Made by a program: the position numbers and the translations under genes | NCBI GenBank assembly: GCA_903918115.1 | Contig: CAIXDG010000200.1 | Location: 1 to 40,453, forward strand | Length of the DNA stretch: 40,453 bases | Reading direction: 5' to 3' | Source: an uncultured beta proteobacterium | Lineage (GTDB): Bacteria > Pseudomonadota > Gammaproteobacteria > Burkholderiales > Burkholderiaceae | Notes under the pieces: model-generated | What the model was told of the DNA's origin: nothing | What the model saw: the letters and a program-made list of their open reading frames with translations, nothing else | Databases searched by the model: none | Part shown: positions 9,545-19,100 of the stretch, in pieces | How positions within the stretch are numbered: the first letter of the stretch is position 1 | Layout: each line of letters begins with the position of its first letter

Positions 9545-10396
9545 TTACTTTTTAAATGGCTTAACCTTCTGGCGCTGGCTGCCCAAGCTCTCAATGCCAC
9601 ATGAAATAGTGTCGCCAACTTTTAAGTATTGGGGCTTTGGCTTCATCCCCATGCCTACTCCAGGAGGCGTACCGGTAGCAATAATGTCGCCAGGCATTAA
9701 AGTCATAAATTCACTCGCGTAACTCACAATTGTGGCCACATCGAAAATCATCGTTTTTGTGTTGCCTCGTTGCATTGGTTTGCCATTCACATCGAGCCAC
9801 ATATTTAAGTTCTTCGCATTTTTAATTTCATCTGCAGTTACTAGCCAAGGGCCAACAGGGCCAAAGGTATCGCAGCCCTTGCCTTTATCCCAAGTACCCC
9901 CACGCTCGAGCTGATATGCTCGTTCACATAAATCGTTAATCACGCAATAGCCAGCAACGTATTTAGAGGCCTCTTTTTTGCTAACATAACGGGCTTTTTT
10001 ACCAATCACCACTCCCAATTCAATTTCCCAATCTAGTTTCTTTGCTCCCTTAGGTGAAACTAAATCATCATTAGGTCCACAGAGACTCGAATTTGCTTTC
10101 AGAAAAATAATCGGTTCTGTTGGTATTGCCATGTTGGCTTCAATTGCATGATCAGTGTAATTAAGGCCAATGGCAATAAATTTAGTGACGCCATTAACTG
10201 GTACCCCAAAGCGCTGCTTACCCTTCACTAAGGGCAAGGATTCAGGCTTTAGCTTCGCCAGCTTGGCCAAAGCACTTTTTCCTAATTGCTCGGGATCAAT
10301 ATCGTTAATATGTTTGGATAAATCCCGTAACTTACCTCCACTGTCGATCAAACCGGGTTTTTCTTGACCCTTTTTCCCATAGCGCACCAACTTCAT
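9545..10396 (-). CDS. Fumarylacetoacetate hydrolase (FAH) family protein
   Basis: IGLNYTDHAIE, DWEIELGVVIGKKAR, VINDLCERAYQLE, PGDIIATGTPPGVGMGMKP. Confidence 0.9.
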   Translation of the reverse strand: MKLVRYGKKGQEKPGLIDSGGKLRDLSKHINDIDPEQLGKSALAKLAKLKPESLPLVKGKQRFGVPVNGVTKFIAIGLNYTDHAIEANMAIPTEPIIFLKANSSLCGPNDDLVSPKGAKKLDWEIELGVVIGKKARYVSKKEASKYVAGYCVINDLCERAYQLERGGTWDKGKGCDTFGPVGPWLVTADEIKNAKNLNMWLDVNGKPMQRGNTKTMIFDVATIVSYASEFMTLMPGDIIATGTPPGVGMGMKPKPQYLKVGDTISCGIESLGSQRQKVKPFKK

Positions 10397-10493
10397 TTTT
10401 TGTTTCCTTTAATAAATTAGACTTCATTACCCTTTAATGCCATAAACTAATATACATAACTTTACCGCTCTATTAGCTGAGTGCCTATATGCA

Positions 10494-11681
10494 ATGAAAA
10501 CAATTTTAGACTTCGATCATGTTAATGCGTTTTGTCGGCATACCCATGTTGAATTACCGAGTCATCATCCAGGTCCATTAGCGGGCTTGCGTTTTGGGGC
10601 AAAAGATATCTTTGATATTGCTGGCTATCCCACTGGCTTTGGTAGTCCTGACTGGTTTAATACCCATCCGCGTGCAACTCAAACTGCTCCGGCAATTGAA
10701 ATGCTAATCCACAGTGGCGCTTCTTTAGTTGGCAAAACACATACCGATGAACTCACTTATAGCTTGCTTGGCATGAATGCGCACTATGGCACCCCGATCA
10801 ATTCTGCAGCTCCACTGCGTATTCCAGGGGGCTCTTCAAGCGGATCAGCTGCAGCTGTAGCGGCAAACTTAGTTGATTTTGCAATTGGCTCTGATACCGG
10901 TGGCTCAGTTCGAGCACCGGCGAGTTTCTGCGGAATTTATGGCATGAGGCCAACCCATGGCCGAATCTCTTTAGCGCACACTAGGCCGTTAGCTAAAAGC
11001 TTTGATACCGTCGGTTGGTTTACGCGTGAGCCTAAACTACTTTTACAAGTTGGCGAAGTTTTATTGCATGAAAAAGCAGAAAGCCAAGCCCACTCTCCCG
11101 CTCCGTTTGAGCCATTTTTTCTTGAGGAAGCATGGGATCTGATCGACCCTCAGCTTGCTCAGTACGTCAAAGCGCAACTACTCAAAATCCCATTTTTAAG
11201 TAGCAGCCAATCCCTCTCAATACATCCCTACGTCCTAACAGACTGGGCTAATACATTTCGAATTATTCAAGGCGCAGAAATTTGGGCGGAACATGGCACC
11301 TGGGCAGCTAAGCATATCGAGCAGATGGGCCCAGGGGTGAAAGAGCGCTTTATGGCCGCAAGCAATATTTCTCCAAGCGAATTTAAAACTGCCCTTCAAC
11401 AACAGGTAGTAATTAAAAAATGTCTAGAAACAATTTTGTCTCATCAACGAGTAGTAATTATTCCTACTGCAGCTAATTTACCGCCATTACTTAACAGTTC
11501 GCCTGCAGAATTTGATCGCTTTCGGGGCGACTCATTTCGCCTTCTTTGTATAGCAGGCTTAGCGGGCTTACCCCAGATCAATCTACCGTTAATTAAAATT
11601 GATGGCGTCCCCTTTGGGGTTTCTATCATTGGGGCTGCGCATACTGATATTGAGTTGCTGCAACTAGCCTCCTCGCTTTAA
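10494..11681 (+). CDS. Amidase-signature family hydrolase
   Basis: GAKDIFDIAGYPTGFGS (Lys), PGGSSSGSAAAVAANLVDFAIGSDTGGSVRAPASFCGIYGMRPTHGRIS (Ser-Ser). Confidence 0.9.
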   Translation: MKTILDFDHVNAFCRHTHVELPSHHPGPLAGLRFGAKDIFDIAGYPTGFGSPDWFNTHPRATQTAPAIEMLIHSGASLVGKTHTDELTYSLLGMNAHYGTPINSAAPLRIPGGSSSGSAAAVAANLVDFAIGSDTGGSVRAPASFCGIYGMRPTHGRISLAHTRPLAKSFDTVGWFTREPKLLLQVGEVLLHEKAESQAHSPAPFEPFFLEEAWDLIDPQLAQYVKAQLLKIPFLSSSQSLSIHPYVLTDWANTFRIIQGAEIWAEHGTWAAKHIEQMGPGVKERFMAASNISPSEFKTALQQQVVIKKCLETILSHQRVVIIPTAANLPPLLNSSPAEFDRFRGDSFRLLCIAGLAGLPQINLPLIKIDGVPFGVSIIGAAHTDIELLQLASSL

Positions 11682-12571
11682 GCTCCTACTGTATTTTCTA
11701 GCTTACCAAGCCCTTCAATTTCGATTGAAATAACATCTCCAGTTTTCAAAGGACGTGGCGGCTTCATCGCATAGCCAACGCCAGAAGGCGTACCAGTTGC
11801 AATAATGTCTCCTGGCTCCAGAGTAAGTCCAGCTGATAATTCAGCAATAATTCGCGGGATGGTAAAAATCATTGTTGAAGTATTCCCATTTTGCCTCTGC
11901 TCGCCATTGACTTTTAAGGAAATTGCCAATTGATGCGGATCGGCAATAGCAGACTTATGAGCAACCCAAGGGCCAATTGGGCAACTGCCATCGAGGCTCT
12001 TACCCTTAAACCATTGGCCATGCCGCCGTTGAATTTCTCGACCAGTAACATCATTCAAAATGGTGTATCCAAATATAGCGTCATTGGCGTTGTCTTCAGT
12101 AATATTTACTCCACCCTTACCAATCACAATGGCTAACTCAGCTTCATAATCAAGCATGGCAGTTAAGCCCGCGTGGAGTGGTACTGTTGCGCCATGCCCA
12201 ATTACTGCGGTTGGCGCCTTAGTAAATAATTCAATGAATTCGGGGAATAAATTCGGTTCGCGTCCCTGCGCGATATTGCCTTCAATAATGTGCTCGCGAT
12301 AATTGCGGCCAACGCAAAAAATATTTTTATGGGGTTTGGGAATCGGAGCCAACCACTGCAAACCTTGAACATCAATCCATTTATTCGCAGACTGATGTAA
12401 TTTCGCCGCTATTACAAGCCCCGCATCGCCCTTGGCAATGAATTCACCCACATTGCTTGGCGCTAAAGCTTCAGGCCACATTTCGGTTAAATTGACCAAG
12501 GCCTGTAACTGAGAATTTTTAGCCATTCCTAGTTGCGAACTACCATTTAAATTAAAGGTACAAAAATACAT
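11678..12571 (-). CDS. FAH family protein (second copy)
   Basis: VGRNYREHI, YEAELAIVIGKGG, ILNDVTGREIQRRHGQWFKGKSLDGSCPIGPW, PGDIIATGTPSGVGYAMKP. Confidence 0.9.
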   Translation of the reverse strand: MYFCTFNLNGSSQLGMAKNSQLQALVNLTEMWPEALAPSNVGEFIAKGDAGLVIAAKLHQSANKWIDVQGLQWLAPIPKPHKNIFCVGRNYREHIIEGNIAQGREPNLFPEFIELFTKAPTAVIGHGATVPLHAGLTAMLDYEAELAIVIGKGGVNITEDNANDAIFGYTILNDVTGREIQRRHGQWFKGKSLDGSCPIGPWVAHKSAIADPHQLAISLKVNGEQRQNGNTSTMIFTIPRIIAELSAGLTLEPGDIIATGTPSGVGYAMKPPRPLKTGDVISIEIEGLGKLENTVGA

Positions 12572-12592
12572 AAAAGCCTTTCAAATTTTTCT

Positions 12593-12988
12593 TTATGGAA
12601 TCACTGCAATTGCATTCATTTCAATTAAGTAATCTAGTGATACAAAGCGTGATATTTCTACCATCGTCGACGCAGGTAATGGCGCTTTAAAATATTCACG
12701 TCGTACCTTATGAATGACATCAAAGTGCTCCATGCCGATCACATAGACATCGACCCGACAAATATCTGCCATCGTACCGCCTGCTGCCTCAACCGCGTTC
12801 TTTACATTCTCACAAACTTGACGGGTTTGCGCTTCCATATCGCCAATTCCCGCAATCGTGCCATCGGGTTTATGCGCAGTCATACCCGAGATAAAGACTA
12901 ATCTACCTTTAGCCTCCACTACTGTTGCCTGCGAGAAGTGTCCGCCTGGTTTTTTAATATTCGTTGTTGAAATTTCTTGCTTTGCCAT
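12593..12988 (-). CDS. RidA/YjgF family protein
   Basis: FISGMTAHKPDGTIAGIGDMEAQTRQVCENVKNAVEAAGGTMADICRVDVYV, APLPASTMVEISRF. Confidence 0.88.
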   Translation of the reverse strand: MAKQEISTTNIKKPGGHFSQATVVEAKGRLVFISGMTAHKPDGTIAGIGDMEAQTRQVCENVKNAVEAAGGTMADICRVDVYVIGMEHFDVIHKVRREYFKAPLPASTMVEISRFVSLDYLIEMNAIAVIP

Positions 12989-13016
12989 CGATTTTCCTAA
13001 AAAAAGTAAAACGCTA

Positions 13017-13997
13017 TTAGTCGGGTTGAATATTCAGGCGTTCAATAATGGCTGCCCAACGTGGGATCTCTTTATTCATCTGATTGGTTAGATCTTGGGG
13101 TGTTCCGCCGACTAATTCACCGCCCCCCGCATTCACCTTTTGAATGAGTTCAGGATTTTTCATCGCCTCGTTGAGCGCTTGATTTAATTTGTTAATGATT
13201 TCAGCAGAAGTTCCCCTAGGCGCCAATAATGCCATCCAGGATCCCATATCCAGGCCGTTATAGCCAAGCTCTCCTAATGTTGGCACATCAGGCAATGCAT
13301 TTAAACGCTTGCTGGAGGTAATCGCTAAGGCACGCAACTGCCCTGCCTTAACAAAAGGGGCAGCAGAGGGCACTAATTCTAGAGCAACATCAGTTCGTCC
13401 TGCAACCATATCTGTTAATGCTGGGCCGCTACCCTTATAGGGAACATGCACCCATTTAATCCCCATCCGCTCTTGAAAATATTCCCCCATTAAATGTAAT
13501 ACGCTACCAGTGCCGGCAGAGGCCATATTCAGCTCTTTGGTTTTTGATAACTTAACTAACTCGGCAATGCTATTCGCTGGTAAATCTTTACGAATTACCA
13601 CAATGCCAGGATTATTAACAAACCAAATGACCGGTGCTAAAGACTGCCGAGGATCAAAATTGGCTTTTTTAAATATAGATGGGCTTACTGTTAACGGGCC
13701 CGCAGAACCAACTGCTAGGGTATAGCCATCTGGTGCCGCCCGAGCAACCTCTTGCATTGCTAACATCCCGCCTACACCAGGACGATTTTCAATGATAAAA
13801 GTTTGATTAAAGGCTTTTTGTAAAATTTGGGCCATCATGCGCCCTGCTCCATCAACAGCGCCCCCAGCTGGAAAGCCGACAATCATTTTAACGGGACGAT
13901 TTGGATAATCTGCTTGGGCGTAAAGATTCTTATTGAAGAACAAAACTAATGTGATGGATACGAGAAAGAAAACCTTCTTTATATTTTTATTCATCAT
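13017..13997 (-). CDS. Tripartite tricarboxylate transporter (Bug/TctC) substrate-binding protein
   Basis: YPNRPVKMIVGFPAGGAVDGAGRMMAQILQKAF...QTFIIENRPGVGGMLAMQEVARAAPDGYTL. Start moved to internal MMNKNIKK with a signal peptide. Confidence 0.88.
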   Translation of the reverse strand: MMNKNIKKVFFLVSITLVLFFNKNLYAQADYPNRPVKMIVGFPAGGAVDGAGRMMAQILQKAFNQTFIIENRPGVGGMLAMQEVARAAPDGYTLAVGSAGPLTVSPSIFKKANFDPRQSLAPVIWFVNNPGIVVIRKDLPANSIAELVKLSKTKELNMASAGTGSVLHLMGEYFQERMGIKWVHVPYKGSGPALTDMVAGRTDVALELVPSAAPFVKAGQLRALAITSSKRLNALPDVPTLGELGYNGLDMGSWMALLAPRGTSAEIINKLNQALNEAMKNPELIQKVNAGGGELVGGTPQDLTNQMNKEIPRWAAIIERLNIQPD

Positions 13998-14025
13998 GAA
14001 TCCTTTAGAAATATTTGTGCAAAAT

Positions 14026-14100
14026 TTACTCAACCTCATCAACAATATAGGAACGTAAAGTCGCTACACCTTCAATTGAACACTCAATGACATCATTGGG
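14026..14100 (-). pseudogene. C-terminal remnant of a third FAH-family gene
   Basis: Minus strand encodes (stop)PNDVIECSIEGVATLRSYIVDEVE(stop), resembling FAH C-termini such as GDVISIEIEGLGKLENTV in the neighbouring gene. Confidence 0.6.
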
Positions 14101-14149
14101 TTATGACTTAGCGCTCGAAGGGCTTGCAGCATCACATAAATCAACCTAG

Positions 14150-15742
14150 TTATCCAGTTAAGAGTGCCGCACCCTTTTCTGCAATCATAATAGTTGCGGC
14201 ATTCGTATTTGCGGAAATAACTGCAGGCATAGCAGATGCATCAATAACCCTTAAATTATTAACGCCATTTACACGTAACTGAGGGTCGAGAACTGCCGTT
14301 GAATCTGAACCCATTCGGCATGTACTGGTTGGATGAAACACCGTTCCACCATGATTTCTTGCGAAGAATTCTAAGGGCATATTACTGGGCAACTTCTCTA
14401 CCTGCCAGAGATTACGAAAACTTTTCTGCTGATAAATTTCACGACACATATCCAAACCTGCTATTAAAGTTTTAATATCTAAATCAGCGGATAAATAATT
14501 CGCCGTGATTTTTGCTTGCTCAAAAGGATTAGTTGATTGAATTTGCAATGTACCCCTCGATTGTGGCCTACATTGACAGACCGAAACAGTAAAGCCTGCA
14601 TAGCTATGCAAAGGATCGCCAGGCTTATCTACCGATAATGGCATCACATTAAATTGAATGTCAGCACGACCATCTTTAGCGTAGACTGTTTTTGCAAATC
14701 CGCCGACTTGCCCCGCACCAACGGTTAAAGGTCCCTTCTGCATCAATAGCCAATCAGCACCCATTTTTGCTAATCCCAAAGGATTGCGCACTTGATTGTT
14801 GAGAGAAACTTTGTTTTTTAGCTGAACAATTGTCCGTGCTTGATAGTGGTCTTGCAAATTTTGACCAACTTCAGGGGAGTCATAAATAACAGGAATTTCA
14901 TGTTGATGCAACAAATTTGCAGGGCCGATTCCCGAAAGCTGCAAAATTTGTGGGCTTTGTAATGCGCCACCACTTAAAATTACTTCGGCACTGCAATAAT
15001 AGCGGTTAGTCGAGCCATTACTAATACATTCAATGCCGATGGCCTGATTATTTTCAATAATGACTTTTGAAACCATGGTATTAATTAGCACAGTTAATCT
15101 ATTGTCCCCTTCAACTGGGCGTAAAAAAGCTTCTGCGGCGCTTGAACGCCAGCGCCCCCGAATACTGAGTTGATATTTACCTACCCCGTAATCTGTCTCG
15201 CCATTAAAGTCAGTGTTAAAGGGCAATCCAAACTCTTGGGCTGCCTCTAACCAAGCATGGCAAGTGTAGTCATCATTTTTTAAATTAGATACTCCAAGCT
15301 CACCACTCTGACCATGAAAATAACTCTCTTCTCCCGAATAGCACTCAGAGCGCTTGAAAAATGGTAATACACTCTCATACCCCCAGCCGCTTGCTCCCGC
15401 TCGCTCCCAGTCGTCATAATCAGCGTGCTGACCACGAATATAAATCAAACCATTTATAGAGCTTGATCCACCCAATACCCTACCGCGAGGCCAAATTAAT
15501 TTTCGGTTACCAGTTTCTGGTTGTGGTTCAACCGTAAACAATCGTGAGTAGCGTTCATCAAAAATAGTCTTAAAATAACCTACAGGTAAATGCAGCCAAA
15601 AGCCTTTATCTTGCTTGCCCGCCTCGATTAAAAGAACAGAAAAACCAGCACGAATTAAACGATTGGCCAGCAAACATCCTGCAGACCCGGCGCCAACAAT
15701 AATGTAGTCCCAGGTCTGGGGGGATATCTTAGCCTTTAACAT
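14150..15742 (-). CDS. GMC-family oxidoreductase (choline dehydrogenase-like)
   Basis: TWDYIIVGAGSAGCLLANRL, WPRGRVLGGSSSINGLIYIRG, ILSGGALQSPQILQLSGIGP, HPTSTCRMGSD. Start placed at internal MLKAKISPQ rather than the track start 15814. Confidence 0.9.
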   Translation of the reverse strand: MLKAKISPQTWDYIIVGAGSAGCLLANRLIRAGFSVLLIEAGKQDKGFWLHLPVGYFKTIFDERYSRLFTVEPQPETGNRKLIWPRGRVLGGSSSINGLIYIRGQHADYDDWERAGASGWGYESVLPFFKRSECYSGEESYFHGQSGELGVSNLKNDDYTCHAWLEAAQEFGLPFNTDFNGETDYGVGKYQLSIRGRWRSSAAEAFLRPVEGDNRLTVLINTMVSKVIIENNQAIGIECISNGSTNRYYCSAEVILSGGALQSPQILQLSGIGPANLLHQHEIPVIYDSPEVGQNLQDHYQARTIVQLKNKVSLNNQVRNPLGLAKMGADWLLMQKGPLTVGAGQVGGFAKTVYAKDGRADIQFNVMPLSVDKPGDPLHSYAGFTVSVCQCRPQSRGTLQIQSTNPFEQAKITANYLSADLDIKTLIAGLDMCREIYQQKSFRNLWQVEKLPSNMPLEFFARNHGGTVFHPTSTCRMGSDSTAVLDPQLRVNGVNNLRVIDASAMPAVISANTNAATIMIAEKGAALLTG

Positions 15743-16751
15743 TATCCGTAAAAAGTTTTGATTCAAAATAGGTTTTAGCAGGAATGGGATTTTGGATATT
15801 CCCAGCTTTGGCATAAAAATCAGTTACTTGTTGTAGCCAACCTATAGCCGTGCCATTTTCAATCAGTTTTTTCCATTCAGCAGCAGTATTATATTTTGAG
15901 GCCTTAAATTGCGCCTGAAGATCGGCAAGTGGCACCTGGCTATAGTTTGCTTTTTGAATAATTGGCAGAATTTCTTCAGAGTTTTTAATTAAATCATCAT
16001 TTGCCGCAGCCCAACCTTTTATTACACTAGCGCAAGTTGCTCGATTTTTTTCCAAAAAATCAGCGCGAACTGCCCATCCACCTAGAATCGCAGATTTCGG
16101 ATAATATGCCGAGGCATCAACTAACATTTTTGCCGAGGGAACTTTATCTCGCACTAATACATTAAATGGCACCCATAAAGCAACAGCTGGTACTGCACCC
16201 GAAATAAATGAGGTTACAGCCACTGGCATACCCTGATTCACAATCTCAACATCCTTAGTAGGATCAAGACCATTGGCACGTAAAGCAGCATCTAAAAATA
16301 CATGGGCAGTTGTTCCAAGAGTAGTAGCTATTTTTTTGCCTTTTAGATCAGACCAATCTTTAATGCCTTGATCTTGCCGAACCCAAAGTTGAGCTGTAGC
16401 AAATTCAATATTATTAATAATGAAAGCCTTACCTTGTCCGCGAGCTGGAAAATTAGAAATAACCGCACCAGTACTCAACATATCTAAACTTCCGCCGATC
16501 ATGGCATTAAACAAGTCTAGGCCAGTATTAAACTTATAGGGATCGAACTCTATACCCTCCTTAGCCCATTGTCCGCGATGTACCCCTGTCCACAACTGCC
16601 CTGTCACTGCTAAGGTGTCTACATAGCCAACCTTTAACTTCGCTTTCGATTGGGCAATAGCTGGAAACCCAGTAATTGCTAATGCAGACGCAGAGGCAGC
16701 ACCAACAATAAATTTACGTCGATTAAAATCAGAATTATTTTTTTTCACCAC
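15729..16751 (-). CDS. NMT1/TauA-like ABC transporter substrate-binding protein (Tat-type signal)
   Basis: NRRKFIVGAASASALAITGFPAIAQ leader; AKLKVGYVDTLAVTGQLWTGVHRGQWAKEGIEFD. Confidence 0.82.
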   Translation of the reverse strand: MVKKNNSDFNRRKFIVGAASASALAITGFPAIAQSKAKLKVGYVDTLAVTGQLWTGVHRGQWAKEGIEFDPYKFNTGLDLFNAMIGGSLDMLSTGAVISNFPARGQGKAFIINNIEFATAQLWVRQDQGIKDWSDLKGKKIATTLGTTAHVFLDAALRANGLDPTKDVEIVNQGMPVAVTSFISGAVPAVALWVPFNVLVRDKVPSAKMLVDASAYYPKSAILGGWAVRADFLEKNRATCASVIKGWAAANDDLIKNSEEILPIIQKANYSQVPLADLQAQFKASKYNTAAEWKKLIENGTAIGWLQQVTDFYAKAGNIQNPIPAKTYFESKLFTDNVKG

Positions 16752-16778
16752 AATCTCCTATTAGTAAAGACTTCTAAT

Positions 16779-17576
16779 CTATATGTTAGAAATTTTTTGT
16801 TGCGCCTCATATTCTTTCATAACCAAATCTCTCAGGCGCGACTTAAGAGAAATGAATTGGGGGTCATCATGAATCGACTCACGACGGGGATAGGGAAATG
16901 GAACGTCTATCACTTCTTTAATTTTAGCTGGGCGAGCAGTTACTACAATAATTTTCGATGATAAATAAATTGCCTCATCTACCGAATGCGTGATCAATAA
17001 AACGGTTTTACGCTCATGTTGCAAAACCTCAAGTAGTAAGTCCTGCATTTTTGCTCGTGTTTGCGCATCTAGTGCGCCAAATGGCTCATCCATTAATAAA
17101 AATTCAGGGTTTGTAGCATATGCACGGGCAATAGCTAAACGCTGCCGCATGCCTCCGGAAAGGGTGCGGGGATAAGATTTCGAAAAATCCGCTAACCCCA
17201 TCAAGTGCAAATATCGGCTGCATATTTGTTGATGTTGATCTTTGGGTACCTTACTATTTCGGAGGGTTAGTCCAAAGAGGATATTTTTTTCGACTGTAAG
17301 CCATGGAAAAATACCATACTCTTGAAAAATAACCCCGCGGTTCTGAGATGGGCCATTGATTTCGATACCATCGAGCATTACTTTTCCAGATGTAGGCCTC
17401 ACAAAGCCTGCAATGATATTCATTAAAGTTGTCTTACCGCACCCAGATGGGCCCACTATAGAAATAAATTCACCATCTGAGATTGAGAAAGAGATGTCAT
17501 CAATTACACGCAATAGCTGATTATCAACATTAAAATCGACCGTAGCTTTCTCAAAGCGGATACGTTCTAGACTCAT
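16779..17576 (-). CDS. TauB/SsuB-like ABC transporter ATPase
   Basis: GPSGCGKTTLMNIIAGF, FQEYGIFPWLTVEKNI, LSGGMRQRLAIARAY, LMDEPFGALDAQTR. Confidence 0.9.
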   Translation of the reverse strand: MSLERIRFEKATVDFNVDNQLLRVIDDISFSISDGEFISIVGPSGCGKTTLMNIIAGFVRPTSGKVMLDGIEINGPSQNRGVIFQEYGIFPWLTVEKNILFGLTLRNSKVPKDQHQQICSRYLHLMGLADFSKSYPRTLSGGMRQRLAIARAYATNPEFLLMDEPFGALDAQTRAKMQDLLLEVLQHERKTVLLITHSVDEAIYLSSKIIVVTARPAKIKEVIDVPFPYPRRESIHDDPQFISLKSRLRDLVMKEYEAQQKISNI

Positions 17577-18355
17577 TGCGCCTCCACCCTATCTTGCCAT
17601 TGAATTAATCGCTTAGTCAGCGATCTCAAGATCAAATCCATGGTTAAAGCTACACATCCAATAGCAATAATGCCAACATATATAACATCTAACTGAAAAA
17701 ATGATCCGGCACTTTGAATTAGTGCGCCCAGCCCTTTTTGTGCTGCAACAAGCTCGGATGCCACTAAAGTTGCCCAGGCAACGCCCAATGCCACTCGCAA
17801 TGCAGTCAAAATATGTGGCATCGTCAATGGCACAATGACACGTGAAAAAATCTCCCAATCTGTCGCTCCCAGTGTATGGGCGACCTTAATATAAATTGGG
17901 CTTATCTGTGCCACACCTTCATACATCACAATTACGCCAGCAAAAAATGATGCATAAAACAAGATAATTATTTTGGCAGGCTCATCAATGCCGAAATAAA
18001 CAACCACCAAGGGAATTAGGGCAATTGGCGGCAAGGCACGAAAAAAATTAATCACTGGGTCTAAAAAGGTGCGGACATCTTTATACCAGCCAATTAAAAA
18101 TCCTACCGGTACCGCTAATGCAATACCGCCCACTACCCCAAGAAAAACTCGTTGGGTCGACATCATAATATCGCCGAGTAAGCGCCCATTCATGAGTAAG
18201 TCATAAAATTTAGTAGCTACCTCAGGTGGACTAGGCATTAGCGAGCGGTCCACTAGGTTAGCTGAGATAATCAGCTGCCAAAGGGCTAATAAAATAAGCC
18301 AAGGGCTTACCAGAAGAGCAAGTTGCCTTACTTTGTTATAAATTTTGGCATCCAT
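17573..18355 (-). CDS. TauC/SsuC-like ABC transporter permease
   Basis: Polytopic; FFRALPPIALIPLVVVYFGIDEPAKI, HTLGATDWEIFSRVIVPLTMPHILTALRVALGVAWATLVASELVAAQKGLGALI. Confidence 0.9.
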   Translation of the reverse strand: MDAKIYNKVRQLALLVSPWLILLALWQLIISANLVDRSLMPSPPEVATKFYDLLMNGRLLGDIMMSTQRVFLGVVGGIALAVPVGFLIGWYKDVRTFLDPVINFFRALPPIALIPLVVVYFGIDEPAKIIILFYASFFAGVIVMYEGVAQISPIYIKVAHTLGATDWEIFSRVIVPLTMPHILTALRVALGVAWATLVASELVAAQKGLGALIQSAGSFFQLDVIYVGIIAIGCVALTMDLILRSLTKRLIQWQDRVEAQ

Positions 18356-18420
18356 TCTATGAATTAGAATAGCATAAGGAAGCTGCCAACAACTAGCTTT
18401 GACATTCTAGAAAAGAACTA

Positions 18421-18448
18421 CAAACCATCATTAATTAATGATGGTTTG
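18421..18448. terminator. 28-bp perfect palindrome downstream of sodC, probable terminator
   Basis: CAAACCATCATTAATTAATGATGGTTTG equals its own reverse complement; pyrimidine/T-rich run follows on the minus strand. Confidence 0.6.
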
Positions 18449-18462
18449 CGTCTTCTAGTAAT

Positions 18463-19014
18463 TTATTTTATCAACCCACAAGCAATTCGGGGGCCAGAGT
18501 TACCAGCCGGCTGAGATTTATAGTCATCGGGATCACGATGCACTACTACAGAGCGACCTAAGATTCCGGTTGCGCTGTTATCCACTGAAAATCCGGTTAA
18601 TTTAGCTGAATAAGTAGCGTTACCATTGGCGTCGGATTTGATGTTCGGCATGTCACCTGCATGGCTCATGTCACTATTTGGCATACCATGGGCTTTAGTA
18701 TCAGGATTGAAATGACCACCAGCGCTAGTTGCATCAGGCGCAGAACAGTCGCCTTTCTCATGCACATGAAAACCTTGTTCAGCATTTGGTTTAAGCCCAG
18801 CAAATTTGCCGGTCACTAAAACATCATGACCTTGCCAAATAAAGAGGACTTCGCCAGTAGTAGTGGAGCCAGAACGTGGCTCTAACTTAGCAGAAGCTTG
18901 CTGACCGTTGCCATGCTTCATGGATTGGCAAGCACTAAGCGATATAATACCCATCGCACCCATAACTAAGGCAAGCGTTTTAAAAGTAACTTGTTTTTGA
19001 ATCCGTTTTTGCAT
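18463..19014 (-). CDS. sodC: Cu/Zn superoxide dismutase
   Basis: GFHVHEKGDCSAPDATSAGGHFNP, KAHG, GRSVVVHRDPDDYKSQPAGNSGPRIACGLI; lipobox-like LSACQS leader. Confidence 0.93.
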   Translation of the reverse strand: MQKRIQKQVTFKTLALVMGAMGIISLSACQSMKHGNGQQASAKLEPRSGSTTTGEVLFIWQGHDVLVTGKFAGLKPNAEQGFHVHEKGDCSAPDATSAGGHFNPDTKAHGMPNSDMSHAGDMPNIKSDANGNATYSAKLTGFSVDNSATGILGRSVVVHRDPDDYKSQPAGNSGPRIACGLIK

Positions 19015-19100
19015 TATTAGTCTCCAGAGTATTTTTAGTAATTAAATCCATGTTGATTTAAACACCAATAATGACTTTAATACAGAATTGAAATATGCGC

